Below are positions 17,496-26,346 of a stretch of 64,000 nucleotides of DNA, piece after piece. Position numbers and translations under genes: made by a program. Position 1 is the first letter of the stretch. Each line of letters opens with the position of its first letter. The DNA comes from JBCBJX01 sp964342855 (GTDB lineage: Bacteria; Pseudomonadota; Alphaproteobacteria; Caulobacterales; Parvularculaceae). The stretch is from contig CAYFIB010000009.1 in assembly GCA_964342855.1 (NCBI GenBank), forward strand, positions 1 through 64,000, read 5' to 3'. Below the pieces are notes generated by a model that saw only the letters and a list, made by a program, of their open reading frames with translations, made no database searches and was not told where the DNA came from.

Positions 17496-18994
17496 GCGAG
17501 CCCGCCGCACATCGGTTCGCCTACGCCTTCGCGAAGGATGCGGGCGTCATGCTGCTCGGCGAGGCGGACGGGCGCGCGGTGCTCGGCGTGCGCGGACGAC
17601 CGACGGCGGCGGCGCTCATCGAGGCGCGGCGCGCGGCGGGGCGGCCAGTCTCCATCGAAACCCTGAACCCGGAAGACTTCGAGCGGCGGCTTTCCGAAAC
17701 CTACGCCGTCGCGGGCGTCGGCGCGGATGATCTCGCGGAAGACCTCGAGGCCCGCGACGATCTCGCCGCCATCGCGGAAGATCTGCCGCAGACGGCGGAT
17801 CTTCTCGACGCCTCTGACGACGCGCCGGTCATCCGCCTCATCAACGCGCTCTTCGCCGAAGCCGTGCGCGGCGGCGCCTCGGACATCCACATTGAACCCT
17901 TCGAGCAGCGTCTCTCCGTGCGTCTTCGCGTCGACGGCGTCATGCGCGAGATCATCTCGCTGCCGGCGAAGGTCGCCCCGGCGCTCGTCAGCCGCGTGAA
18001 GGTCATGTCGCGCCTCGACATCGCCGAGAAGCGCACGCCGCAGGACGGGCGGCTCTCTATCTCCCTCGGCGGACGCGGCGTCGACGTTCGCGTCTCGACG
18101 CTGCCCGCGCGCTATGGCGAGCGGGTGGTGATGCGTCTTCTCGATAAAGACCGCGCCCGGCTCGATATCAACGCCCTCGGCATGCCGTCGGAGGTACTAG
18201 ATCCGTTCAAGGAGCTTCTGCGTCGCCCGAACGGCGTCATTCTCGTCACCGGCCCGACGGGCTCGGGCAAGACAACGACGCTCTACGCCGCGCTGTCGCT
18301 CCTCAATGAGACGAGCCGCAACATCCTCACGGTCGAGGACCCGATCGAATACGCCCTCGAAGGCGTCGGCCAGACCCAGGTGAACGCCAAAGTCGGCATG
18401 ACCTTCGCGGCGGGTCTTCGCGCCATTCTCCGTCAGGACCCGGACATCGTCATGGTCGGCGAGATCCGCGACGGCGAGACGGCGCAGATCGCCGTGCAGG
18501 CGAGCCTCACCGGCCACCTCGTTCTCTCCACGGTCCATACGAACTCCGCCGTCGGCGCCATCACGCGCCTGCGCGATATGGGCGTGGAGCCGTTTCTTCT
18601 CTCCTCCACCGTGGCGGGCGTGCTCGCCCAGCGGCTCGTGCGTCGGCTCTGCGACGCCTGCAAGGAGCCGCACGAGGCCGACGCGACCGAGCTGGCGCTC
18701 ATGGGCGCCCGCAAGAACGAAAAGCTGACGATCCATCGCCCCGTCGGCTGCGCCGAGTGCGGACGAAGCGGCTATCAGGGCCGTCTCGGCGTCTACGAAC
18801 TGGTCACCGTGGACGAGACCCTGCGCCGGATGATCCATGACGACGCGAGCGAACAGGACATCGCCGCGCGCGCCTTCGCCAAGGGCGGCGGCCTCGCCGA
18901 AAGCGGCTTCGCCCATGTGCGGGCGGGGCTCACCACCATCGAAGAAGTGCTGCGCGTCGCGCGGCCGGAGGCGGCGGACGATGCCGTCGTTTGA
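17492..18994 (+). CDS. gspE: T2SS assembly ATPase GspE
   Basis: 500 residues, GTG start overlapping gspD. The N-terminal N1/N2E region (about 1-130) binds GspL. The ATPase core has Walker A GPTGSGKTTTLYA (about 254-266), an Asp box (ILTVEDPIEY), Walker B region (RQDPDIVMVGEIRD) and His box (GHLVLSTVHTNSA). A zinc-binding pair CDAC...CAEC is present at about 387-415, as in typical GspE. It powers pseudopilus assembly from the cytoplasm. The C terminus overlaps gspF by 14 bases. Confidence 0.96.
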   Translation: MSEPAAHRFAYAFAKDAGVMLLGEADGRAVLGVRGRPTAAALIEARRAAGRPVSIETLNPEDFERRLSETYAVAGVGADDLAEDLEARDDLAAIAEDLPQTADLLDASDDAPVIRLINALFAEAVRGGASDIHIEPFEQRLSVRLRVDGVMREIISLPAKVAPALVSRVKVMSRLDIAEKRTPQDGRLSISLGGRGVDVRVSTLPARYGERVVMRLLDKDRARLDINALGMPSEVLDPFKELLRRPNGVILVTGPTGSGKTTTLYAALSLLNETSRNILTVEDPIEYALEGVGQTQVNAKVGMTFAAGLRAILRQDPDIVMVGEIRDGETAQIAVQASLTGHLVLSTVHTNSAVGAITRLRDMGVEPFLLSSTVAGVLAQRLVRRLCDACKEPHEADATELALMGARKNEKLTIHRPVGCAECGRSGYQGRLGVYELVTVDETLRRMIHDDASEQDIAARAFAKGGGLAESGFAHVRAGLTTIEEVLRVARPEAADDAVV

Positions 18995-20204
18995 GTACGT
19001 CGCGCTCGACGCCGCGGGTAAGAAGCGCAAGGGCGTCCTCTCCGCCGATACGGCGCGGCTCGCCCGGCGCGAGTTGAAAAAGCGCGCACTCGCGCCGGTC
19101 TCCATCGCCGAGGCGGGGGAGGCGAAGCCGCTCTCCCAGGACATCGGCGCGCTCATCCGCAAGCGGAAACTCTCCAACGCCGATCTTGTCCTCTTCACGC
19201 GTCAACTCGCGACCCTCGTCGCGGCGTCGGCTCCGGTGGAGGAAAGCCTGCGCGCCGTCGCGGGGCAGACGGACAAACCGACCGTCAAATCCATCGTGCT
19301 CGCCGTGCGCGGCCGCGTCTCGGAGGGCTGGCGCCTGTCGGACGCTCTCGCCGAGCACCCGGCTTCGTTCTCGCCGCTCTATCGCTCCATCGTCGCGGCG
19401 GGGGAGACCTCCGGCGATCTCGGGACGGTGCTGGAGCGCCTCGCCGACATGCTGGAGAAGACCGCCCGCCTGCGCGCCAAGGCGCTGACGGCCTCGGTCT
19501 ACCCGGCGGCGCTTGCGGTCATCGCCATCCTCGTCGTCATCGCGCTCCTCACCTTCGTCGTGCCGAAAGTGGTCGATCAGTTCTCGACCATCGGCGCCGA
19601 TCTCCCGGCGGTGACGCGGGCGCTGATCGCCATATCGGGCTTCCTCAACGCTTTCGGGCTCTGGCTTGCGCTCGCGCTCCTCATCGCTGGCGTCGTCGGC
19701 TGGCGCGTGCTGCAGGAGGAAGGGCCGCGTCTCGCCTTCGACGGGTGGCTCCTGAAAACGCCGATCATCGGGAATCTGGTGCGCGGGCAGGAGGCGGCGC
19801 GGTTCGCGCGCACGCTGTCGACGCTCACGGCCTCCGGCGCGCCGCTCCTCGACGGCCTGCGCGCGGCGACGCGCACGGTCGGCAACACGGCCATGGCGAA
19901 GGGCCTGAAAGAAGCCGCTGTCGGCGTCGGCGAGGGCGTCGCGCTGTCGGCGGCCCTCGGCAAGGCGAAGGCGTTGCCCTCCATGACCGTCTACATGATC
20001 GCGGCGGGCGAGCGCTCCGGCCAGATCGCCCCCATGCTCGCGCGCTCGGCGGACCAGTTGGAGAGCGATTTCGAGCGCGTCGTCGACGCGGCGTTGAAGC
20101 TTCTGGAACCCGCCATCATCATTGTCATGGGCGGCGTGGTGCTGTTCATCGTGCTCGCGATCCTCTCGCCGGTGTTGAGCCTCAACACCATGGCGCTCGG
20201 CTGA
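18981..20204 (+). CDS. gspF: T2SS inner membrane platform protein GspF
   Basis: 407 residues from ATG 18981 (MPSFEYVALDAAGKKRKG), which matches the usual family length and N-terminal sequence and overlaps gspE by 14 bases. It has two homologous cytoplasmic four-helix domains (about 70-170 and 270-370), each followed by membrane helices (about 170-240 and near the C terminus). It anchors the pseudopilus assembly machinery to the inner membrane. The stop overlaps the first possible gspG start. Confidence 0.95.
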   Translation: MPSFEYVALDAAGKKRKGVLSADTARLARRELKKRALAPVSIAEAGEAKPLSQDIGALIRKRKLSNADLVLFTRQLATLVAASAPVEESLRAVAGQTDKPTVKSIVLAVRGRVSEGWRLSDALAEHPASFSPLYRSIVAAGETSGDLGTVLERLADMLEKTARLRAKALTASVYPAALAVIAILVVIALLTFVVPKVVDQFSTIGADLPAVTRALIAISGFLNAFGLWLALALLIAGVVGWRVLQEEGPRLAFDGWLLKTPIIGNLVRGQEAARFARTLSTLTASGAPLLDGLRAATRTVGNTAMAKGLKEAAVGVGEGVALSAALGKAKALPSMTVYMIAAGERSGQIAPMLARSADQLESDFERVVDAALKLLEPAIIIVMGGVVLFIVLAILSPVLSLNTMALG

Positions 20205-20224
20205 TGCAAAAGACCGGAGAACCC

Positions 20225-20668
20225 ATGTCGAACCGAACCGAAACCCGCAAACGCCGCCAGCGCGGCTTCACCCTCATCGAGCTTCTGGTCGTCATCGTGA
20301 TCCTTGGCGTCCTTGCGACCCTCGTCGTCATCAACGTCCTGCCGGCGCAGGACCGCGCGCTCGTCACCAAGGCGAAAACGGACATCGCGACCTATGAGCA
20401 GGCGCTGCAGAGCTATCGCCTCGACATGCTCGCTTATCCGACGACGGACCATGGGCTGGAGGCGCTGGTCAGCGTTCCCGCCGGCGTCGCCCGCGCGGAC
20501 CGGTATCGGCCGGGCGGCTATGTGCGCCGCATCGAGCTCGATCCGTGGGGCAATCCGTACCAGTATGTTTACCCGGGCGAGAACGGGGAGATCGACCTCT
20601 TCTCCTACGGCGCCGACGGCCGTCCGGGCGGCGAGGGGCTTGATGCCGATATCGGCAATTGGGAATAA
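20225..20668 (+). CDS. gspG: T2SS major pseudopilin GspG
   Basis: 147 residues from ATG 20225, chosen because GGAG precedes it; an ATG at 20204 overlapping the gspF stop would add seven residues. The leader ends RQRG before FTLIELLVVIVILG, the prepilin cleavage site with Phe+1 and Glu+5. The C-terminal domain shows the conserved GspG pattern (YPTTDHGLEALV, ELDPWGNPYQY, YGADGRPGGEGLDADIGNW) with the calcium-site Asp residues. This is the main pseudopilus subunit, matured by the GspO peptidase at 7379-8161. Confidence 0.96.
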   Translation: MSNRTETRKRRQRGFTLIELLVVIVILGVLATLVVINVLPAQDRALVTKAKTDIATYEQALQSYRLDMLAYPTTDHGLEALVSVPAGVARADRYRPGGYVRRIELDPWGNPYQYVYPGENGEIDLFSYGADGRPGGEGLDADIGNWE

Positions 20669-21179
20669 GCGCGCGCGGGGCTTCACCCTCGTCGAGCTTC
20701 TGGTGGTGCTGGTCATCATCGGGGTCGCGGGCGCGGCTGTTCTCCTGACCGTTCCCGTCGGACGCTCCGAAACCGAGCTGGAAAGCCGACGCTTCGCCGC
20801 GCAGCTGCGTCGGGCGAGCGAGGAGGCGATCCTCTCGGGTCGTCCCGTCGGCCTCGATATCGATGGCGAAACCTACCGCTTCGCGACCTATGCGGAGCAG
20901 GTCTGGGCGCCGATCACGGACGGCCCGCTCGCGCCCGGAACCTTCGCCGCGCCGGTGACGGTCTATGCGGACGGCGCCGTTCTGAAGCCGGTCGAGCGGA
21001 AATCCGGTTCGTCGGACGGGGAAGAGAACGACAACCTCACCCTGGAGGCGCCGCAGTTCCTCTTCGAGGAGACGGGCGAGGCGCCCATTCTTGAATTTCA
21101 GCTGGCCGGCCGGGACGCCGGTTGGGTCGTTCGGACCGACGGCGTCGGCGGCGCGGAGGCGAGCCGTGCGCGGCGTTAA
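20643..21179 (+). CDS. gspH: T2SS minor pseudopilin GspH
   Basis: 178 residues starting at ATG 20643 inside the end of gspG. This gives a very short leader (MPISAIGNKRARG) before FTLVELLVVLVIIG with Phe+1 and Glu+5. The rest is a beta-rich GspH domain with an acidic loop (SGSSDGEENDN). It belongs to the pseudopilus tip complex region. The 26-base overlap with gspG suggests translational coupling. Confidence 0.9.
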   Translation: MPISAIGNKRARGFTLVELLVVLVIIGVAGAAVLLTVPVGRSETELESRRFAAQLRRASEEAILSGRPVGLDIDGETYRFATYAEQVWAPITDGPLAPGTFAAPVTVYADGAVLKPVERKSGSSDGEENDNLTLEAPQFLFEETGEAPILEFQLAGRDAGWVVRTDGVGGAEASRARR

Positions 21180-21531
21180 AGGCTTCACGCTCATCGAGGT
21201 GCTGGTCGCGCTCGCGATCCTCTCCGTCGTCATGCTGGCGCTCCTCCGCCTGATGACGGTCGACGGCGCGACGGCGGTGCAGATCGAGGACCGCCTCGCC
21301 GCGGAGATCGTCGCCGAGAACGCCGCCGTCGACACCATGGTCGAGCCGGGCGCGCCGGATCTCGGCGTCGAGACGGGATCGACCAATCTCGACGGCCGCA
21401 TCTGGGAATGGACCCGCACGACGGTGGAGACCGGGATACCGGGGCTCGTCCGCATCGAGATCGCCGTGCGGCTGGAGGACGGGCGCCAGACGCTTGCGAG
21501 CCGCACCCTTGTCCGGACGCGCGCCCAATGA
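21166..21531 (+). CDS. gspI: T2SS minor pseudopilin GspI
   Basis: 121 residues from GTG 21166, supported by GGAGG seven bases upstream (GGAGGCGAGCC). The leader is only about five residues (VRGVKG) before FTLIEVLVALAILS. The remaining part is a compact GspI domain with E-rich strands. GspI nucleates the I-J-K tip complex. It overlaps gspH by 14 bases and gspJ by four. Confidence 0.92.
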   Translation: MRGVKGFTLIEVLVALAILSVVMLALLRLMTVDGATAVQIEDRLAAEIVAENAAVDTMVEPGAPDLGVETGSTNLDGRIWEWTRTTVETGIPGLVRIEIAVRLEDGRQTLASRTLVRTRAQ

Positions 21532-22199
21532 CGTCGGAGCGCCATACCCAGCGCGGGCTGACGCTCGTCGAGACCCTCGTCGCCCTCGCGGTGTTCGCGG
21601 TGGTGAGCCTCGCGGCGACGGCCATTCTCGCGACGACGGTGACGGGCCGCGAGGCGATTTCCGAGAGCCTCGACCGCACGGGCGAATTGCAGCTCGCGCG
21701 CACCATCCTCGCCCAGGACCTCGCCCAGCCGGTCGGGCGCCCGGTCTATGATGACGGTCGCGGCGCCATCAATTTTCAGGGCGGGGAGGATCTCTTCGTC
21801 AATGGCGCCCCGCGCGAAGAAGGCGACGTCCGCCTCATCCTCACCCGTCGCGGGAAATCCAATCCGGGTCGGATCGACGATCGCGGCGCGCTGGAGCGCG
21901 TGCGCTATGTCTATGACGAGGGCGAACTGAAGCGCATCGCGCGCACGCGGATTGATTCGACCGACGAGACGCCGGAGACCGCGCGCACGCTCATTCACGG
22001 TCTCGCGGACGCGCGCTTCGAGTTTTATGACTACCCCGCCTGGCGAAACGTCTGGCCGTTCCGTACGGGCGCGGGCGGTCTCGGCGCCGGGCTCTATCGC
22101 CCGCCCTCGGCGACGGCGCTCATTCTCGACTTCGAAGATGGCCGCTCCGTCCGCATGCAGTTCTACACCGGCGCGCTCGATATCGGAGCCGAGCTATGA
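21528..22199 (+). CDS. gspJ: T2SS minor pseudopilin GspJ
   Basis: 223 residues, ATG in an ATGA overlap with gspI. The leader ends TQRG before LTLVETLVALAVF (Leu+1, Glu+5). The soluble domain has the family's long beta-sheet and a DFEDGRSVRMQFY-like C-terminal strand. It joins GspI and GspK at the pseudopilus tip. It overlaps gspK by 4 bases. Confidence 0.92.
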   Translation: MTSERHTQRGLTLVETLVALAVFAVVSLAATAILATTVTGREAISESLDRTGELQLARTILAQDLAQPVGRPVYDDGRGAINFQGGEDLFVNGAPREEGDVRLILTRRGKSNPGRIDDRGALERVRYVYDEGELKRIARTRIDSTDETPETARTLIHGLADARFEFYDYPAWRNVWPFRTGAGGLGAGLYRPPSATALILDFEDGRSVRMQFYTGALDIGAEL

Positions 22200-23236
22200 C
22201 CGAGCGGCGGCGGAACCAACGGGGCGCGGCGCTCCTCATCGTCCTCATTCTCGCGGCGACGGCCTCCGTCATCGCCGTGGCGCTGGTCGATGATCTCGCC
22301 TTCGCCGTCCGCCGCACGGCGAATGTCGCCGCGCGCGATCAGGCGCGCTGGCACGCCCTCGGCGCGGAGAGCCTCGCGAAGGCGCTGCTGCAGACAGAAT
22401 ACGACGCGCTGGCCACGGGCGCTGAGCGCACCTTCCGTCAGACCGCGGAGGCGCAATGGAACACGGCGCCGACGCGCTTTCCCATCGAGGGCGGCGAGAT
22501 CACCGCCCGCATCGAGGACGACACGCGCTGCTTCAACCTCAACAGCCTCGTGCGCCTCGACAATGGCGACTACCGGGTCGATCCGGATGCGGTGGACCAG
22601 TACCGCCTGCTTCTCGCCGCCATCGGCGTTTCGGGCGGTGAAGGCCAGGCGCTCATCGACGGCGTCGTCGACTGGCTCGATACGGACGATATCCGCTCGC
22701 CGGTCGGGGCGGAGGACAACCATTATCGCGCCCTGAAGCCGCCCTATGCGACGGCGGACACCCTGTTCGTGGACGTCAGCGAACTGCGCGCCGTGCGCGG
22801 CTACACGCGGGAGGTTTACGCCGCCGTCGCGCCCTATCTCTGCGCGCATCCGGGCGTTCAGGGCGTCGCGCCGAGCCCGGTGAACGTGAACCTCCTCACG
22901 GAAGCCCATGGGCCGATCATTTACATGCTGGCGGACGGGCGCATTGCGAGCCCGCGGGACGCCGCGCGCTTCGCTGCCTCGATCCCGCCTGAAGGGTATG
23001 AGAGCGCGGGCGACTTCTGGGACGCCCTGCGCGCCGTCGCGACGGAGCCGGACCCGAACACGCCGACCCCGTTTCAGCGTGAACAGGGCGCGCCGGTGCA
23101 GGTCTGGTCGAAGTATTACCGAATAACAACGCGTGTGGCGTATTACGGGGCGTATATGGAGGCGGGCGCGGCGTTGACCATGTCCGATCAGGGGCGCGTG
23201 ACGACGTCATCGCGCCATTTGGGAGCCGAAGGTTGA
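22196..23236 (+). CDS. gspK: T2SS minor pseudopilin GspK
   Basis: 346 residues. The leader ends NQRG before AALLIVLILAATA, which lacks Glu+5 as is typical for GspK. A large alpha-domain is inserted in the pseudopilin fold (about 100-290), with the LNSLV and VDWLDTDD motifs characteristic of the family. GspK caps the pseudopilus. Its stop overlaps the TTG start of gspL. Confidence 0.93.
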   Translation: MTERRRNQRGAALLIVLILAATASVIAVALVDDLAFAVRRTANVAARDQARWHALGAESLAKALLQTEYDALATGAERTFRQTAEAQWNTAPTRFPIEGGEITARIEDDTRCFNLNSLVRLDNGDYRVDPDAVDQYRLLLAAIGVSGGEGQALIDGVVDWLDTDDIRSPVGAEDNHYRALKPPYATADTLFVDVSELRAVRGYTREVYAAVAPYLCAHPGVQGVAPSPVNVNLLTEAHGPIIYMLADGRIASPRDAARFAASIPPEGYESAGDFWDALRAVATEPDPNTPTPFQREQGAPVQVWSKYYRITTRVAYYGAYMEAGAALTMSDQGRVTTSSRHLGAEG

Positions 23237-24426
23237 GCGAGAGTTTTCTCATCTATCCGGGCGAAGCGCCGGAGGGGCCGGTCCGCTGGCGCCGCGGCGA
23301 CGGCGCCGAAGGCGTCGCGGAGACGTTCGCCGATCTCGCCGCCGTCGCGCCGCTCGGCCAGCCGGCGACCCTGATCGCGCCCGGCGAGCTCGCCCCCGCG
23401 CGCGCCGTGCAGGCGCCGGCGGGCGCGACGCGTCAGGCCCGCGCCGCCGCCGGTTTCGCGCTGGAAGACGATCTCGCCGAAGACCTCGACGCGCTCCACG
23501 TCGCCCTCGGCCCGTCGGTGGGCGAAGGCATGCGCGCCGTCGCCATGGCGGATCGCGACCGGCTCAGCAGCTGGCTCGCCGATGCGGAAAGCGCAGGCCT
23601 CGAGATCGGGCGCATCGTTCCCGATCACCGGTTGATGGACGACGAGGCCGACGCCGTTCGTGTTTTCTTTGATGAGGCGCGCGCCATCGTCCGCAGCGGC
23701 GCGACCGGCTTCGCCTCCGAATGGGACCTCGCGACCGCCATCGCCGCGCAACTCGCCGCAGAAGACGGGCGCGAACGCCTCATCCTCATCGGCGCGCCGG
23801 TTGATCTTGATCCGGGCGTCGAGGGGCTGGAGGTCGTCCGCATCGCCCGCGCGCCGGGACGCTCGACGCTGGCGGCGCTGTCGGACGGGCTTGCGAGCGC
23901 CGATCTTGATCTCCGCCAGGGCGCCTTCGCGCCGAAAACGCCGTGGGGCCGCATTCTGGCGCCATGGCGTCCCGCCGCCGCCATGGCCGCCGCCGCCGCG
24001 CTCTTCTTCATCGCGGGCGCGATCGCCGACATCGTCCGCTACAACGCCGCCGCCGAGGCGAACCGTGATCGCGCAGAAGACGTCTTCGCCGACGCGTTTC
24101 CCGGCGTGCGCCGGGTCGGCGACATCGCCGGGCAATCGCGCCGTCAGGCCGCGCGCGTCGCGGGGGGCGGGGGATCGCTCTTTCTCTCCGTCTCCGACGC
24201 GTTCGCAGCGGTGTCCGACAGCCTCGACGGCGCGCGGCTCTCGAGCATCCGTTTCTCCGACCGCGACGGCGCGGGCGAAGCTTCCGTTGAAATTCAGTAC
24301 CCGACCTTTGAGGATATCGACACGATCCGACGCGTCCTTTCAGAGCGCGGGTTCACGCTGGAGGAATCCAGCACGCGCCAGCAACAGGGGGCGATCGTCT
24401 CGACCCTGATCGTGAGGCCGCGATGA
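23233..24426 (+). CDS. gspL: T2SS inner membrane protein GspL
   Basis: 397 residues, TTG start overlapping the gspK stop (TTGA). The cytoplasmic actin-like domain (about 1-245) contacts GspE, and a membrane helix follows (about 248-270, MAAAAALFFIAGAIADIV). The periplasmic ferredoxin-like domain (about 290-397) binds GspM. The sequence is divergent, as usual for this subunit, so identification rests on architecture and operon position. Confidence 0.9.
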   Translation: MSESFLIYPGEAPEGPVRWRRGDGAEGVAETFADLAAVAPLGQPATLIAPGELAPARAVQAPAGATRQARAAAGFALEDDLAEDLDALHVALGPSVGEGMRAVAMADRDRLSSWLADAESAGLEIGRIVPDHRLMDDEADAVRVFFDEARAIVRSGATGFASEWDLATAIAAQLAAEDGRERLILIGAPVDLDPGVEGLEVVRIARAPGRSTLAALSDGLASADLDLRQGAFAPKTPWGRILAPWRPAAAMAAAAALFFIAGAIADIVRYNAAAEANRDRAEDVFADAFPGVRRVGDIAGQSRRQAARVAGGGGSLFLSVSDAFAAVSDSLDGARLSSIRFSDRDGAGEASVEIQYPTFEDIDTIRRVLSERGFTLEESSTRQQQGAIVSTLIVRPR

Positions 24427-24917
24427 ACGCCTTCTGGTCCGGTCTTTCACTGCGCGAACGCGCGCTCATCGGCGCGGCGGCGGCGATCCTCGTCCTCGTC
24501 GGCGGCTGGTATGGAGGCGTCAATCCGCTGCTGAGCGCCCGCGCGAACGCCGAACGGGCATGGCTGCGCACGGGCGATGATCTCGTGAACGTCGAACGCG
24601 CCGCCGCCCGCGCCCGCGCCGCGACGGGCGCGCCGCAGAAACAGCAGAACAGCCGCCCCGCGAACCAGAGCGCGGCGGGCCTGCGCGCTGCAACGGCCGG
24701 CGCGGCCCGCGCCGCCGGCCTGTCAATCTCCCGGCTTCAGCCCGAAGGCGAGACCGCCGTACGCGTCTGGATCGACGAAGCGCCGGCGACGGACGTTTAC
24801 GACTGGCTTCTCAAGGCGGAGCGCGAGCACGGGCTCTCCGTAGAGGAAGCCTCGCTCGTCTCCCGCCGCGGCGACGGACGGGTCTCGGTCGAAGTCACCC
24901 TCTCGGCGGGGGCGTGA
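24423..24917 (+). CDS. gspM: T2SS inner membrane protein GspM
   Basis: 164 residues. A short cytoplasmic N terminus with FWSGLSLRERALIGAAAA, one membrane helix (about 15-35), and a periplasmic ferredoxin-like domain ending in the conserved-looking LSVEEASLVSRRGDGRVSVEVTL-type strands. It stabilises GspL and the platform. It overlaps gspL by four bases (ATGA), and its stop touches the gspN start. Confidence 0.9.
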   Translation: MNAFWSGLSLRERALIGAAAAILVLVGGWYGGVNPLLSARANAERAWLRTGDDLVNVERAAARARAATGAPQKQQNSRPANQSAAGLRAATAGAARAAGLSISRLQPEGETAVRVWIDEAPATDVYDWLLKAEREHGLSVEEASLVSRRGDGRVSVEVTLSAGA

Positions 24918-25681
24918 TGCGGGTTCCGACGTCTCTCCTCGCGATCGCGGCCGCGGCGCTGGCCGCGGTCCTCGTCATCGCCAAGCTGCCGCTCGCCGCG
25001 GTGGTCGGCTGGGCGGGACTTGAAAAAGGCGGGCTCTCCTACGCCCGCGCGGAAGGCACGCTCTGGGACGGGCGCCTCATCGGCGCGCGCGCCAACGGGC
25101 ATGATCTCGGCGACGTCGACGTCGCCGCCGACCCCATGGCGCTCCTCGGCGGCCGCGCGCGGCTCACCTTCGCCATCGACGGCGACGGCGTGCTCGGCCG
25201 CGGCGGCGCCTCCATCGGTCTGGATCGCAAAGTCGTGGTGGAGGATGCGCGCTTCGTCGTCGATCTTTCGCGCTTCGCCTACTATTTCAGTCGACTGAGT
25301 TTTTCCGGCGTCGTCGAAGCCGATGTCGACCGTGTTGTCTTCGGTCCCAGGGGCTGCGAACGCGCTGAGGCGCGTGTCGCGACCGATGCTCTGAAAGAAA
25401 CCGCCGAGGCCATGCGCGGGGAAGCGCCCTCGCTCGCGGGCCCGCTCCGCTGCGACGGCGACGCGTTGGTCGTCGATCTGGAAGGCGGGGAGGAGGCGGA
25501 CCGCATCGTGATGAGCCTCCGCCTTGATCCGGATCTTTCCTATGCGCTCCGCCTGTCGGTGCGCACGCAGGACCCCTCGCTTTCTTCGCTCCTGCCGATG
25601 CTTGGCTTCGCAGGCGCCGACGAAAGCTTCTCCTACGCCCTCGACGGGCGTCTCGCCGCCGCTCGCGGAGGACAGTCATGA
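24917..25681 (+). CDS. gspN: T2SS protein GspN
   Basis: 254 residues from ATG 24917 (a GTG three bases upstream is also possible). One N-terminal membrane anchor (about 5-25) precedes a long periplasmic beta-rich domain. The family resembles LolA/AsmA-type folds, and its role in secretion is accessory and not essential in all systems. Motifs such as GTLWDGRLIGA and the repeated LxG strands fit GspN. The end overlaps the next lipoprotein gene by four bases. Confidence 0.85.
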   Translation: MRVPTSLLAIAAAALAAVLVIAKLPLAAVVGWAGLEKGGLSYARAEGTLWDGRLIGARANGHDLGDVDVAADPMALLGGRARLTFAIDGDGVLGRGGASIGLDRKVVVEDARFVVDLSRFAYYFSRLSFSGVVEADVDRVVFGPRGCERAEARVATDALKETAEAMRGEAPSLAGPLRCDGDALVVDLEGGEEADRIVMSLRLDPDLSYALRLSVRTQDPSLSSLLPMLGFAGADESFSYALDGRLAAARGGQS

Positions 25682-26154
25682 CACGCCTTATCGCCCTTTG
25701 TTCGGTTCTCGCGCTCGCCGCCTGCGCCACCTCCGGCGACGCGCCGATCGTCGCCGAAGCGCCGGGCGCGGAGCCCGCTCTCGGCTCCATCCCGCCGGGC
25801 GGCCTTGAAAAGGGAACCTGCGGCGCGCTCCTGTGGACGCGTTCCGTCGCGGGCGAACCGCAGCTCATTTTCCGCTCCAATGCAGCGAAGGGCGCTGAGG
25901 TGCGCTATCGCGGCGCGATGGTGGCGCTGGAACTCGCTGAGGCGCGCGGACGCTCCGTTTTCGGACAGCAGCTGGAGCAGACTTTCCGCCCGGCCGCCGC
26001 CGACGCGCCGGCGATCTCCGTACACGTCCTTACCGAAACCGGCGCGCCCTTCGACGGCGGCGTCTACACCCGCGCCGCGCGCATCACCCTCACGCGTGAT
26101 GACGGCTGGGAAGTGGTGACCCCGGTGGTCGGCGTCCTGGGCTGCGCGGCCTAG
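25678..26154 (+). CDS. Small lipoprotein at the end of the gsp operon
   Basis: 158 residues with a clear lipobox (VLALAAC, Cys about 16), ATGA overlap with gspN. The mature domain (about 45-158) has one Cys near 48 and a C-terminal Cys (GVLGCAA) that may form a disulfide. I do not recognise a named family. Its position invites comparison with pilotin lipoproteins (GspS/AspS), which guide the secretin, but no sequence motif proves that. It is the last gene of the operon and is followed by an inverted repeat element. Confidence 0.75.
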   Translation: MTRLIALCSVLALAACATSGDAPIVAEAPGAEPALGSIPPGGLEKGTCGALLWTRSVAGEPQLIFRSNAAKGAEVRYRGAMVALELAEARGRSVFGQQLEQTFRPAAADAPAISVHVLTETGAPFDGGVYTRAARITLTRDDGWEVVTPVVGVLGCAA

Positions 26155-26182
26155 TTCTTCATCGTAAGAACAAAGCTCTTCT

Positions 26183-26325
26183 CCTCCCCCGCTTGCGGGG
26201 GAGGTGGGCCGAGCGCGGCTCGGGTCGGAGGGGGCTGGCGATATTCAGGTTTTGTACAAAACGGGAAGACCGCACCGGCCCCCTCCGTCCGCTTCGCGGA
26301 CACCTCCCCCGTAAACGGGGGAGAG
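26183..26325. repeat. Intergenic inverted-repeat (REP/MITE-like) element
   Basis: Two arms of about 50 bases in opposite orientation. Each contains CTCCCCCG, a short spacer, CGGGGGAG, then AGGTG, a small GC stem and CGGAGGGGG (arm 1 26183-26235; arm 2, reversed, 26279-26325). The middle holds a perfect 14-bp palindrome GTTTTGTACAAAAC. Similar dispersed repeats occur between convergent genes in many alphaproteobacteria (recollection). It lies between the convergent lipoprotein and SDR genes and may act as a bidirectional terminator. Confidence 0.75.
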
Positions 26326-26346
26326 GAAGAAAGAGATTTACTGAGT

